Origin: Rhodospirillum sp.
GTDB taxonomy: Bacteria; Pseudomonadota; Alphaproteobacteria; Rhodospirillales; Rhodospirillaceae
Direction of reading: 5' to 3'
Length of the DNA: 64,000 nt
Assembly: GCA_021741145.1 (NCBI GenBank)
Contig: JAIOYK010000019.1
Span: forward strand, 1 to 64,000
Positions within the stretch are counted from its first letter, which is position 1. Each line of letters begins with the position of its first letter. Below the pieces are notes generated by a model. The model saw nothing but the letters and a program-made list of their open reading frames with translations. It made no database searches and was not told where the DNA came from. Positions 1-8,247 of the stretch are shown here, piece after piece. Position numbers and translations under genes: made by a program.

Positions 1-102
1 GCTACCCGCTATCTGGGATCGTATCTCAAGTGGTTCCATCTCATCGCCCTGCACTCCAATCCAACCCCCCGCTACTGCCTGCGCGCCGCGATGGGGGCAT
101 GA
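1..102 (+). pseudogene. C-terminal end of a probable insertion-sequence transposase (partial)
   Basis: The window opens inside an open frame that ends at a TGA at 100-102. The 33 residues seen begin ATRYLGSYLKWFHLIALH and end in CLRAAMGA. An aromatic TRYL-x-x-YL-x-WF segment close to the C-terminus is typical of DDE-type IS transposases, perhaps ISXO2/IS1595-like; the family assignment is from memory and weak. No catalytic residues are visible because the rest lies left of the window. I see no inverted repeat in 103-222, so whether the element is intact cannot be judged. Alternatively it could be the tail of an unrelated protein. Confidence 0.4.
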
Positions 103-222
103 TCGTCCGCATCAATGCGATTTATGAATAGAGCCATTCGGATTGATCAGGCGGTAAAAACAGGACAATAACCTGAACAAAATAGTCCACAATTCCCGAG
201 AAAAACTCGATCTACCACCGAT

Positions 223-2316
223 TTATTGCACGACCTGCTTTAGAAGTGGTTCCTTCCCGCCGTCCTCGACCTTGCCCTTGGGCAGGGTGAAGCGAAAAAC
301 AGCCCCTTGTCCGGGCTTGCCCTCGGCGTTGATCATACCCCCATGGCGTTCGATGATCCGACGGCATATGGCCAGACCGATGCCCGTTCCCTCATATTCC
401 CCTTGTCCATGCAGCCGGTGGAAAATCAGGAAAATCCGATCAGCGTGCTTCGGGTCGAAGCCGATCCCATTGTCGGAAACCGCGACCTCGACAACGGCCT
501 CGGTCACCTGACAGGTGATCTCGACCCGGGGTAACCGATCTTTCGCACGATATTTCAGGGCGTTTGCGATCAAGTTCTGCAGCACCCGCGTCAACTGAGG
601 CCGATCCCCAAGGACCAGGGGATCCTCCTTGGGGCGAACAAGGACCGCGCCGCTTTCCCGTAAGGGAACCGTGAGGTTTTCAAGGGCGCCATCGATCAGC
701 TTGCTCAACGGGCAATTCTCCACGGGCAAGGCCTGGGAGGTCACGCGGGAATAGTCCAGAAGGTCGTTGATCATCCGGGCCATGCGCTTCGCGCCATCCT
801 CGGCATAGCCCATGAACTCCCCCACTTCCCCCTCGACCATCGCGCCATGGCGACGGCGGATCAGGCCCAGATAGCTGGACACCATGCGCAGGGGTTCGCG
901 CAGATCGTGGGATGCGACATAGGCGAATTGCTCCAGATCCCGGTTGGACTCCTCAAGTCGCTTCGACTTTTCTTCCAGCACCGCTTGCGCGGCCATTTCC
1001 GCGGTAATATCCCCTAGGGTTCCCACCAGACGCAGGGGATTCCCCTTGCCATCCCGTTCCACCACGAGGCCCCCGGCCAGGAACCATCGCCAGGACCCAT
1101 CCTTGGCCCGCATTCGGAAGCGGGCTTCGAATCGTTCGCTGTTCCCCACCAGATGGGAACGCAGGGTCGCCAGGGTGCTTTCCTTGTCGTCTGGATGCAG
1201 GCGACTTTCCCAACTGTCGTAGGTGGGTGGCCAACTGCCCGGATCCTCGCCCAGCAACAGCATGCATTCGTCGCTGTAATGGACATACCCCTTGGCCATG
1301 TCCCAATCGACCAGCCCATGATGCCCGTTCCTCAGCGCCAGTGTCAGGCGAGCTTCCTCCCGTTCCAGGCGGACCTCCGCCCGGGACCGGGCCTTTTCCT
1401 CGCGGATGTACAGCACGAGGAAACCGAGGACCGCGAGGCCCAAGGCCACGCCAACGAGGAGCAGGACACGCACCTCCCCGTTCCAATCCCCAAGGGCCGC
1501 GGTCATGGGCATCTGAGCGAAGACCCGCACGGGAAAATCCCGGGCGAGGACCTGCCCCAAAACCACCCTTTCACGCAGTTGTCCGATTGGAACCATTTCC
1601 CCCTGGCCGCCCTCCTCAAAGCGACCGAGCCTTCCATCGTCGAGCCAGACATCCAGGGTATACCCCTCGGCAAAGGCGCCAAACAGGGACAACCTCTGGT
1701 CACCGATCATGGCGGTGACCTTAACGTCCGTTGCCTCGGGATCCGACCACAGGGTCTCGCGCAGACGGGAAATGTCGTTGTAAGCCAATGCCACGCCAAG
1801 GAAGGTCCCGTTATCGGTCCAGCTTCCCCGGCTTAGCACCACCTGTTCACCAGCCCCCCGCCTTCCATTCCGGATCCAGATCGAGGGTTCGCGCCATTCA
1901 TCCCGATGGGCGCGGATCAGGTGTTCGAGCCATTCCGCGGACAGGTCCTCCGAGACTCCCCGATTGGAGGCGATCTCCACCCCATTGGGTCCCAGCACCA
2001 CAAGTCCCCTGAGATCGGGAAGGGTCGCGACGGTTCGATCCAGGTCCGAGCGCATCGCCGAGCCTTGACCATTCTCAAGCCCCCAAAGAACATCGAGGAC
2101 GGCCATATCGGCGACAACCAGCTCCATTGACAGGGAATTGGCCACCTCGGAGGCCAGATGGACCACGGTCTCCTCCGCCAGGGTCAATTGGGCCCCCCGA
2201 GACTGCACGGCGAGCGCCACCAATCCCGAAAGCGCCAAGACGGTCAGAAAAAGGGCTCCCAGAATCACGCTCCCAGGCGATCCCACTCGAACAGGGATGG
2301 GAGCGCGTCGGGTCAC
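223..2316 (-). CDS. Membrane sensor histidine kinase with periplasmic domain and PAS domain
   Basis: A 697-residue hybrid-free sensor kinase. TM helix 1 spans about residues 17-38 and TM helix 2 about 283-304; between them lies a roughly 240-residue periplasmic sensing region. A PAS/PAC module follows (about 325-445, with LHPDDKE and the GTLGDIT ending), then a HisKA domain with the phospho-acceptor in ASHDLREPL (His470), an N box in LIANALKY, and a G1 box DNGIGFD. The H-box style is that of phytochrome-like kinases. Its ATG overlaps the stop of the upstream TRAP binding-protein gene by 4 nt (ATGA), so the two are translationally coupled. This suggests that the binding protein presents a ligand to the periplasmic domain. 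No response regulator is adjacent, so the partner is unknown. Confidence 0.9.
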   Translation of the reverse strand: MTRRAPIPVRVGSPGSVILGALFLTVLALSGLVALAVQSRGAQLTLAEETVVHLASEVANSLSMELVVADMAVLDVLWGLENGQGSAMRSDLDRTVATLPDLRGLVVLGPNGVEIASNRGVSEDLSAEWLEHLIRAHRDEWREPSIWIRNGRRGAGEQVVLSRGSWTDNGTFLGVALAYNDISRLRETLWSDPEATDVKVTAMIGDQRLSLFGAFAEGYTLDVWLDDGRLGRFEEGGQGEMVPIGQLRERVVLGQVLARDFPVRVFAQMPMTAALGDWNGEVRVLLLVGVALGLAVLGFLVLYIREEKARSRAEVRLEREEARLTLALRNGHHGLVDWDMAKGYVHYSDECMLLLGEDPGSWPPTYDSWESRLHPDDKESTLATLRSHLVGNSERFEARFRMRAKDGSWRWFLAGGLVVERDGKGNPLRLVGTLGDITAEMAAQAVLEEKSKRLEESNRDLEQFAYVASHDLREPLRMVSSYLGLIRRRHGAMVEGEVGEFMGYAEDGAKRMARMINDLLDYSRVTSQALPVENCPLSKLIDGALENLTVPLRESGAVLVRPKEDPLVLGDRPQLTRVLQNLIANALKYRAKDRLPRVEITCQVTEAVVEVAVSDNGIGFDPKHADRIFLIFHRLHGQGEYEGTGIGLAICRRIIERHGGMINAEGKPGQGAVFRFTLPKGKVEDGGKEPLLKQVVQ

Positions 2317-3398
2317 GGCAGGTCCTTTCGGACCCGCGCCACGAGGATCGGATCGAGGCCCAGGGTTTCAATCAACCGATCCTGCTCTCCCATCAAATAG
2401 TCCCGGGCCCGCCGCCGCTCCCCTTCGGAAGGGCGGACGATGGTCATCCCGACACTTTCCAGTACCGTCAGGGCCACGGCCTGGTCACGGGCCGCGCTGG
2501 CCCGGGCCTCGTCCACCAAACCGTCCCAGGTTTCGACCATCGCCTGCCGGATATCTTCTGGCAGACGGCGCCACAGGGGGCCGGACACCAGGGGGACGTA
2601 TTGGGGAAAGTACTCGAAGTCCAGATAGGCCTGGGTCAGGCCCGCGTCCCAAAGCCGAGCGCTCACCACCGTGGCGGCGGAAGTCAAGGTCCCCTCGACG
2701 GTACCGCTTTTCAGGGCCCACGGGGTTTCCTCCCAGGGAATAACCCGAGGCACCGCGCCAAAGGCGGCGATCCGCTCGGCGTTGGCCGCGCCACCCGCCA
2801 CCCGGATGGAACGGCCGCGCAGATCCTCGAAACGCTCCACCCGCTTGCCGCCAGCCAAGAACAGATGGGCCGATCCCAGGTCGATCCAGCGGCCCAGGAC
2901 ATGGACATCAAGGCGGCTTTCCAACCGAGCGCTCAGGTCCGCGGACAGGACGGTGTCCGTGACGACATGGGCCACATTGGGATCACGGCCATGGAACATC
3001 GGCAGAAGGGGAATGTTGAAATTCGGCTCAAATCGGCCAAGATGCCAAATTCCCGGGACGGCCATGCCCACCCTGTCAGCGCACAGGGCATCGATCACAT
3101 CCCGGTCCCGGAACAGCGCTCCATCGCCATGGACTTCCACCGCCATCCGCCCATTCAGGCGGGATCCCAGACGCTCGGCGAAAATTTCAAGGACCCGCGT
3201 CTGCACATGGCTGGATGTGTTTTCAGAAGAAATCCGCAACACGGGGACCGGCCGCGCCAAGGCCGTCCCCGTGCCTATAGGCGGTCCCGGGACCCCCGAA
3301 AGACCCAGGACCACAACGGCGAAAAGCACCAATATGGCGCGGTTCCGCGTTGAAGACCGGCGTTCCATGAAAAGTCGTCCAAATTGCGTACGACGCAT
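2313..3398 (-). CDS. TRAP-type periplasmic solute-binding protein (DctP family)
   Basis: About 361 residues with an N-terminal signal region (hydrophobic AILVLFAVVVLGLSG, then ALARP). The mature protein shows the DctP fold: an ISSENT start, a central segment GRSIRVAGGAANAERIAAFG, and IPWEETPWALKSGTVEGTLT, the family's substrate-orienting region. The start at 3398 is chosen because AGGGGGTGAGA lies just upstream; an internal ATG at 3368 is also possible. No DctQ or DctM membrane subunits are near. Instead the gene overlaps a histidine kinase by 4 nt, so it probably acts as the ligand-sensing partner of that kinase rather than in transport. The ligand is unknown, though the family usually binds organic acids. 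Confidence 0.87.
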   Translation of the reverse strand: MRRTQFGRLFMERRSSTRNRAILVLFAVVVLGLSGVPGPPIGTGTALARPVPVLRISSENTSSHVQTRVLEIFAERLGSRLNGRMAVEVHGDGALFRDRDVIDALCADRVGMAVPGIWHLGRFEPNFNIPLLPMFHGRDPNVAHVVTDTVLSADLSARLESRLDVHVLGRWIDLGSAHLFLAGGKRVERFEDLRGRSIRVAGGAANAERIAAFGAVPRVIPWEETPWALKSGTVEGTLTSAATVVSARLWDAGLTQAYLDFEYFPQYVPLVSGPLWRRLPEDIRQAMVETWDGLVDEARASAARDQAVALTVLESVGMTIVRPSEGERRRARDYLMGEQDRLIETLGLDPILVARVRKDLP

Positions 3399-3684
3399 TC
3401 TCTCACCCCCTCTTTCCGGATCCATGGCGTCCAGGTGCCCGAACGGCCCCCGACCCTTCCCAACGGACCGTCGCGAATAGAGTGCTTTCACTGGCCCGAG
3501 TGGACGATGACCGGAGAACACGGACGTGCTTCCAACCACCACGCTCCCCGTCCACGAAGACCGACCCAGCCCCCCCGGGTCGACCCGCGGCCCCAAGGCC
3601 AAAGTTTGTATCACTAGGACGGTATCATCAATCCCGGAATTTCGCCAAACTTCCATTGGCCCATCGAGGAACGACGCCTTCCTG

Positions 3685-4236
3685 TCAGCGGAAAGCCATT
3701 AAAAGGCCCAACATCAACCGTTCTCCAAAGGGCCAGGGGCCATGGCCGGATTCGGCTGTAATATGCCCCGACTCCCCGGCATCCTCGAACCGAGCACCCC
3801 AGGCCGAAGCCAATTCATGGGTCCGGGCCAAAGGGCAATAGGGATCCGTGTGACTGCCGACGACCATGGCTGGAAACGGCAGGGCTTCCATGGGAATCGG
3901 ACCGAAGGACCGAACCGCTTCCGGCGCCGTTTCCCCTTCCACGTCCGGAGGGGCGACCAGAAGCGCTCCGGCCACGCGGGACACCTCGACGGATCCGGCC
4001 CGCAAGGCCCAGTGGGCGACCAGAATGCAGCCCAGACTATGGGCAACCAAAACCACGGGCGGTTCGGCATGGTCCAGGGCCGTGGACAGGCCGGTCATCC
4101 ATTCGAGGAGATTGGGGTTTTCCCAATCGCGCTGTTCGACGCGGATGGCTCCGGGAAGATCCTCCTCCCACAGGGATTGCCAGTGATCCGGACCAGAATT
4201 GCGCCAGCCGGGAACGAAAAGAGGGGTTGCTGTCAT
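3685..4236 (-). CDS. RBBP9/YdeN-family serine hydrolase
   Basis: About 183 residues of a small alpha/beta hydrolase. It has the N-terminal FVPGWRNSGPDHWQSLWE signature typical of the RBBP9/YdeN family, a nucleophile elbow VAHSLGC, an Asp in SHTDPYCP, and a C-terminal His in ESGHITAESGHGPWP, so the Ser-Asp-His triad looks complete. The natural substrate of this cytoplasmic family is not defined. ATG at 4236 is preferred; a GTG 18 nt upstream (4254) is also in frame and neither has a strong ribosome-binding site. It stands alone, divergent from a small unknown gene. Confidence 0.85.
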   Translation of the reverse strand: MTATPLFVPGWRNSGPDHWQSLWEEDLPGAIRVEQRDWENPNLLEWMTGLSTALDHAEPPVVLVAHSLGCILVAHWALRAGSVEVSRVAGALLVAPPDVEGETAPEAVRSFGPIPMEALPFPAMVVGSHTDPYCPLARTHELASAWGARFEDAGESGHITAESGHGPWPFGERLMLGLLMAFR

Positions 4237-4564
4237 CGGGGTATCCAGTTCCACGGCGGCGGGTTGATCAGGTGAACACGGTTGTCCGGACCACGGAGCG
4301 CGCGACCAATGATTTCAAGACCAAGGGTCACGGATCCCTGCGCTTTCTGGTCTCACCACGCATTGATCCGGAAGGAGTTCATCCTATCGTATCCCCCTGC
4401 GCAACGCCAAGCCGAGTTGGACAGAGAACGGGATTCGAGCAACGAATGCCGCCCACGCCACCATTGTCATGGGACCAATGACGATTTTGCTTGATGCCGC
4501 GCTCGGTCCCGCTAGCATGTGCTCCAAGAATAACAACTGGATTGCGTCAAGAGGAATGAGTTTC
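4237..4564. other. Divergent intergenic region without a recognised gene
   Basis: About 330 bp between the RBBP9-like hydrolase (minus) and the small plus-strand gene at 4565. It must hold promoters for both. I see no convincing paired promoter hexamers, no hairpin with a T tract and no conserved reading frame. Confidence 0.4.
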
Positions 4565-4819
4565 ATGACCGCCAGCCTGGACTCCCTGTCCAAAGCGGAA
4601 CAAAAAGTGATAGAGGATCTCTTCCAACAAGAGATCACGGGCAAGCCTGTGGACATACCCAAAAGGCTGGGTCATTCCCTTGTGGAAAAAGGCTTGGTGG
4701 AAGAAACGGTTTTCATAACCGGGTACAAGCCCACTGGCCCCCTCACACGCGACGCGTTCCGCCTGACCGCCATCGGGCATTTTCGCTATTGCCAATGGTT
4801 CGACCACCAATCGGGTTGA
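4565..4819 (+). CDS. Small protein of unknown function, possibly winged-helix-like
   Basis: An 84-residue protein (MTASLDSLSKAEQKVIEDL...) that I do not recognise. The predicted pattern of two or three helices (SKAEQKVIEDLFQQE; PKRLGHSLVEKGLVEE) followed by a beta-hairpin-like stretch and FRLTAIGHFRYCQW resembles a small winged-helix or restriction-subunit-like fold, but that is inference only. ATG 4565 is chosen because AGAGG at 4550-4554 is at usable distance. ATG 4556 is in frame but too close to that site. It is monocistronic and followed convergently by a tiny membrane peptide gene. Confidence 0.5.
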   Translation: MTASLDSLSKAEQKVIEDLFQQEITGKPVDIPKRLGHSLVEKGLVEETVFITGYKPTGPLTRDAFRLTAIGHFRYCQWFDHQSG

Positions 4820-4843
4820 ATTCTCCCTCACTCATAACCGTCC

Positions 4844-4942
4844 TCAAATGATGATCGCCGCTCCAAGAACCGTCCACAGGTAGATGGTGACGAACAATGC
4901 GACCAGGGCCAGGAACTCACGGACAAAGACAAACATTGACAT
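4844..4942 (-). CDS. Candidate 32-residue single-span membrane peptide
   Basis: This frame is too short for standard gene calling. It encodes 32 residues beginning MSMFVFVREFLALVALF and ending LGAAIII. After one Arg-Glu pair near the N-terminus, almost the whole peptide is a hydrophobic helix, as in small bacterial membrane proteins that act as subunits or regulators of membrane complexes. Support comes from a perfect AGGAGG 4 nt before the ATG (4946-4951 on the plus strand) and an inverted repeat TTGGTC-N5-GACCAA at 4969-4985, about 27 bp upstream. I know no family for it. A chance hydrophobic frame is possible, but the ribosome-binding site argues against that. Confidence 0.5.
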   Translation of the reverse strand: MSMFVFVREFLALVALFVTIYLWTVLGAAIII

Positions 4943-4968
4943 GGGGACCTCCTGGATCACGGGAATTG

Positions 4969-4985
4969 TTGGTCGAATTGACCAA
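4969..4985. promoter_or_regulatory. Inverted repeat TTGGTC-N5-GACCAA, candidate operator
   Basis: A perfect 6-bp inverted repeat with a 5-bp spacer (GAATT) lies just upstream of the ribosome-binding site of the 32-residue membrane peptide gene on the minus strand. Its position suits a repressor site. The cognate regulator is unknown. Confidence 0.35.
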
Positions 4986-5246
4986 TTGCATAGCCGTGAC
5001 CATTTTCACTTGGGTTGGGTATCCACCGCCTCCCCGGGTCCCTGTGGGCTTGTATCCGGAGAAAGGGATCGATATTCGCGTTTCGTTCACATTGACAAAA
5101 AGAACATAAAGGGAACATTCGGTCAAGACACGACTGCCTCGTTTGCTCATTTTTTTTCCAAATCCGCACCCCCAGCGGGATCGCAGGAGAGGTTTTCCTT
5201 GGACGCGTCCCCTTCCTCGCCACCCCCATCCACTCGACAGGCCACC

Positions 5247-6272
5247 ATGTCGGGTTCCCTGCCCGACCCCAGGAAGCTGGCCAGGGATGGGGTGGATCGG
5301 CGCCTGTCGGTGGCGCCGATGATGGATTGGACGGATCGCCATGATCGTTGGTTCCTTCGGTGTATCTCCCGGCATACCCTGCTCTACACGGAAATGGTCA
5401 CGGCCCCGGCCCTGATCCGGGGTGACCCGGGCCGACACTTGGACTACCATCCGGAGGAACACCCCATCGCCCTGCAATTGGGCGGCGGAGATCCGGAGGA
5501 ACTGGGTCGGGCCACGCGCATCGCCCGGGACTGGGGCTATGACGAAATCAACCTGAACGTGGGCTGCCCCTCTGATCGGGTTAGCAGCGGTCGCTTCGGC
5601 GCCTGTCTGATGGCCGAGCCAAAGTTGGTCGCCGATTGCCTGTCGGCCATGCGCGCGGAATCCCAGACGCCTGTAACGGTCAAACATCGGATTGGAATCG
5701 ACGAGATGGATGGCTACGACCATCTGACGCGCTTTGTCGATACCTTGGCCCAGGCGGGGACCCGGGTCTTCATCGTCCATGCCCGCAAGGCTTGGCTGAC
5801 CGGGCTCAGTCCCAAGGAGAACCGGGAGATTCCTCCGCTCCGCCACGAGGTGGTCCACCGACTGAAGGCCGATTTTCCCGACCTGGACATCCTGTTGAAT
5901 GGGGGCATTCCCGACATCCCCACGGCCCTGCCCCACATCGGCCCCACGGATGGGGTGATGATCGGACGGGCGGCCTACGAGACGCCCTACATTCTAGCCG
6001 AGGCGGATCGTCTGGTCTTCGGTGACCCGACCCCGCCCCTCAGCCGCCACGCCGTGGCCCGAGCCCTGGTTCCCTATCTGGAGGACTTATTGGCTCGGGG
6101 TCAACCGGTCAAGCGCCTGACCCGCCATATCCTAGGCCTGTTCCATGGATGTTCCGGCGCCCGAGCATGGCGTCGCCACCTCGGAGAGCAAGGCCCCCGC
6201 CCAGAGGCAACGGCGCAAGTGCTCCTCGATGCCCTGGCCATGGTGCCCGAGGGTCCCCTGAATCCGGAATAG
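5247..6272 (+). CDS. dusA: tRNA-dihydrouridine(20/20a) synthase
   Basis: A flavoenzyme that reduces uridines in the tRNA D-loop. The protein (341 residues, normal for DusA) starts the TIM barrel with LSVAPMMDWTDRHDRWFLR and has TEMVTAPALIRGD, LQLGGGDPEELGRATR, the active-site segment NLNVGCPSDRVSSGRFGAC with the catalytic Cys, VKHRIGIDEMDGYD, FIVHARKAWLTGLSPKENR and LNGGI. Together these distinguish DusA from DusB and DusC. The ATG at 5247 has little upstream support. An in-frame TTG at 5199 follows AGGAGAGG with 6-nt spacing and would add 16 low-complexity residues, so it may be the true start. Confidence 0.93.
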   Translation: MSGSLPDPRKLARDGVDRRLSVAPMMDWTDRHDRWFLRCISRHTLLYTEMVTAPALIRGDPGRHLDYHPEEHPIALQLGGGDPEELGRATRIARDWGYDEINLNVGCPSDRVSSGRFGACLMAEPKLVADCLSAMRAESQTPVTVKHRIGIDEMDGYDHLTRFVDTLAQAGTRVFIVHARKAWLTGLSPKENREIPPLRHEVVHRLKADFPDLDILLNGGIPDIPTALPHIGPTDGVMIGRAAYETPYILAEADRLVFGDPTPPLSRHAVARALVPYLEDLLARGQPVKRLTRHILGLFHGCSGARAWRRHLGEQGPRPEATAQVLLDALAMVPEGPLNPE

Positions 6273-6399
6273 GCGGGAATAGGATGGATCTAGATTGAAG
6301 GAAGCTGTCCCCGGCTTCCGTTCTTCGGTACCATGGAACCTCGATAAGGCGGGGCCACCATTTCAGTGCCACCCATTCAGCGACATATCATGGGGTATC

Positions 6400-6846
6400 A
6401 TGGGCCGGATTATCTGGCGGGACCAAATGGGTATCGGTATCCGGGAAATCGATGACGATCATCGGGTCCTGATCGACGCCATCAATGACCTGAACGACTT
6501 GGCGCTGGCCAAAACGCCGGACAAGCCAAAGCTGGCCGCGTGTCTGTTGCACATGATCCGCCACACCCGGGATCATTTCGAACGGGAGGAACAGTTGATG
6601 GCGAACGTCCGCTTCCCCGGAATCGCCAAGCACAAGGAACTCCATGGCGCTTTCGCCGAAGCCATCCTTGCCCAGGCCCAACTGTTTGTCGACAAACCGG
6701 ACGCCGTGACGGCCCGCTCGGTTCAAGCCGTCTTGTCCGGATGGGTCCTGAGCCATGTGACCAGTGCAAATCGCGATATCGTCCCCCACCTGAGGGCCAG
6801 GAGAGTTCCCGTCAACGCCGTCCGCTGGACCCCCGATTCACGGTAA
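6400..6846 (+). CDS. Bacteriohemerythrin (O2-binding di-iron protein)
   Basis: A 148-residue single-domain hemerythrin. The iron ligands can be followed in order: His in DDDHRVLID, His and the HxxxE motif in HTRDHFEREEQ, His pair in HKELH, and the C-terminal His/Asp in WVLSHVTSANRDI. The protein begins IIWRDQMGIGIREIDDDH, the usual start of the family. Such proteins bind O2 (or NO) and are common in motile, microaerophilic alphaproteobacteria. With no fused MCP or other domain, it is probably cytoplasmic O2 storage or delivery. The gene stands alone, and its start lies well inside a longer frame. Confidence 0.92.
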   Translation: MGRIIWRDQMGIGIREIDDDHRVLIDAINDLNDLALAKTPDKPKLAACLLHMIRHTRDHFEREEQLMANVRFPGIAKHKELHGAFAEAILAQAQLFVDKPDAVTARSVQAVLSGWVLSHVTSANRDIVPHLRARRVPVNAVRWTPDSR

Positions 6847-6905
6847 GTCCCCTCATAAGCCCCCTCCGCTCCTTCCGGACGGCCGCACATTGACGCCCCC
6901 GACCT

Positions 6906-7700
6906 TTACTCCCCCACGAAAATTGGTTTGCGTTTTTCCAGGAAGGCGGTGTTGCCCTCGATGAAGTCCGCGGTTCCGGTCATAGCCTGGAAAGACCGCT
7001 TTTCGGCCTCCAGTTGGTTGGCCAGGCTGGCGCCCAGGGACCCTTCGAGCAGGCGCCGGGTGGCGCCGAAAGCCTTGGTTGCTCCCTCGGCGAGGCGCTC
7101 GGTTATATTCAGGGTTTCCTCTTCCAGCATCTCCCGGGGAACAACCCAGTTGACCAGCCCCCATTCCAGGGCAAGGCCCGCTTTCACTGGCTCATTGAGC
7201 AGAGCAAGTTCCATGGCCCGTCGGATCCCGACCAGTCGGGGCAGAAAGAAGGTTCCGGATCCATCCGGAGAAGTCCCGATGGCCGAATAGGCCATGACCA
7301 TCTTCATGTCCTCCGCCGCGACGGCCAGGTCGCAGGCAAGGGCAAGACTCATCCCCGCTCCGGCCACGGGGCCGTGCAGGGCCGCGACAATGGGGGCATT
7401 CGCCGCGCGTAGCGTCAAGATGGCCTCGTGGAAGGGATCGATCAGGTTGGCCACCGTCTCAGCGATGGATTTTCCCTCCTCCCGGAACGAGGCGATATCG
7501 CCCCCCGCCATGAAGGCCCGCCCCTCGCCGCTCAGCATCACGGCGCGCACCGAGGGGTCGCCCGCGATTTCCCGGGCCGCCGCCAGGAAGGCTTCAGCCA
7601 TCTCCCGGTTCAGGGCGTTCAGAACCTCTGGCCGGTTCAGGCGCAGACGAACCAGAGAGCCAATGCGTTCGACAATCAGTGGGGTCGTTGTGGCTGTCAC
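6906..7700 (-). CDS. Enoyl-CoA hydratase/isomerase family protein
   Basis: A 264-residue crotonase-fold protein. It has the N-terminal LNRPEVLNALNREM motif, the oxyanion-hole segment GRAFMAGGDIASF, the second oxyanion-hole region ALHGPVAGAGMSLALACDL and a GTSPDGSGTFFLPR catalytic region. The Asp in the last segment, rather than the paired Glu of classical hydratases, points to an isomerase of the PaaG type; exact chemistry is uncertain. The GTG start at 7700 is chosen because GGGAG lies 8 nt upstream and the GTG overlaps the upstream gene's stop as GTGA. A TTG at 7715 is less likely. Confidence 0.88.
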   Translation of the reverse strand: MTATTTPLIVERIGSLVRLRLNRPEVLNALNREMAEAFLAAAREIAGDPSVRAVMLSGEGRAFMAGGDIASFREEGKSIAETVANLIDPFHEAILTLRAANAPIVAALHGPVAGAGMSLALACDLAVAAEDMKMVMAYSAIGTSPDGSGTFFLPRLVGIRRAMELALLNEPVKAGLALEWGLVNWVVPREMLEEETLNITERLAEGATKAFGATRRLLEGSLGASLANQLEAEKRSFQAMTGTADFIEGNTAFLEKRKPIFVGE

Positions 7701-8038
7701 GGATGTATCTCCCAAGGATAAGCTTGTTCGGATTTAAGAGACGCCAAGGTGTCATCAAACAGGGACAGGTCCGGCATGGGCAGGACGGGTCGGAACGCCA
7801 GGGCCCGGTTCGCGTATCCATGGCGTTGATCCAGGACATGGATCGGATGGTCGAGTGCCTTACGATCACCGAAATCCCTGGTCGACATCACCGGGTTGAA
7901 TCCCATGGTATGGAGGTCGGACTGAACGGCCTCCGCCCCCGTCTCCGAAAAGGTTTTCACCAAGACATCCCGCATGGCCGAGACGAAGGAATCCGATTCC
8001 GAATGGGCGTGAACAATGTGGACCGGCATGCTCTTCAT
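7697..8038 (-). pseudogene. Truncated flavodoxin-like NAD(P)H quinone reductase homologue
   Basis: A 113-residue frame whose first 60 residues (MPVHIVHAHSESDSFVSAMR ... SDLHTMGFNPVMSTRDF) match the N-terminal FMN-binding half of NQO1/MdaB-type quinone reductases. Family members are about 190-200 residues. Here the central part, which carries the PLWWFGMPAILKGW-type motif, is missing; a short unrelated tail (FRPVLPMPDLSLFDDTL...) reads to a stop at 7697. The Gly-rich AHPxxxSF phosphate loop is changed to AHSESDSF. A strong GGGAGGG site precedes the ATG and the gene overlaps the enoyl-CoA hydratase by 4 nt. It is probably a decayed gene or a partial-domain relic that still leads the operon. Confidence 0.6.
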
Positions 8039-8070
8039 TCCCTCCCAAGGATCAAACAACCTTAGAGTAG

Positions 8071-8121
8071 CCCATCCCTGGCTCCCATTCCATACCGTAT
8101 GGAATGGGAGCCAGGGATGGG
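8071..8121. repeat. Perfect 51-bp palindrome (25-bp arms, 1-nt centre)
   Basis: The arm at 8071-8095 (CCCATCCCTGG...ATTCCATAC) is repeated exactly as its reverse complement at 8097-8121, separated by a single C. The repeat lies between the truncated reductase gene (start 8038, minus) and the 54-residue protein gene (plus). No T tract follows on either side, so a simple terminator is unlikely. It may be a mobile-element scar, a recombination product or a cruciform-forming regulatory site. Confidence 0.9.
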
Positions 8122-8247
8122 AGTGAGCAACGCCACGCGGTAATGGAAAGCATGCCATGCGTTTTTTGCGTGTGCGAAGAATGGCAGCGTTCGTGTTATA
8201 TTATTTCGCATGATTATTTCTCAGGCCCGGCATCAGGAGCGGGACAT

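Noticed and set aside
2127-3353. Long plus-strand open frame opposite the TRAP binding-protein gene
   Set aside because: Antisense shadow; low-complexity Pro/Arg/Gly composition and no motifs.
4917-5936. Minus-strand frame opposite dusA, covering the small membrane peptide region
   Set aside because: Antisense to DusA, whose motifs are clear; the 32-residue peptide is in another frame and has its own ribosome-binding site.
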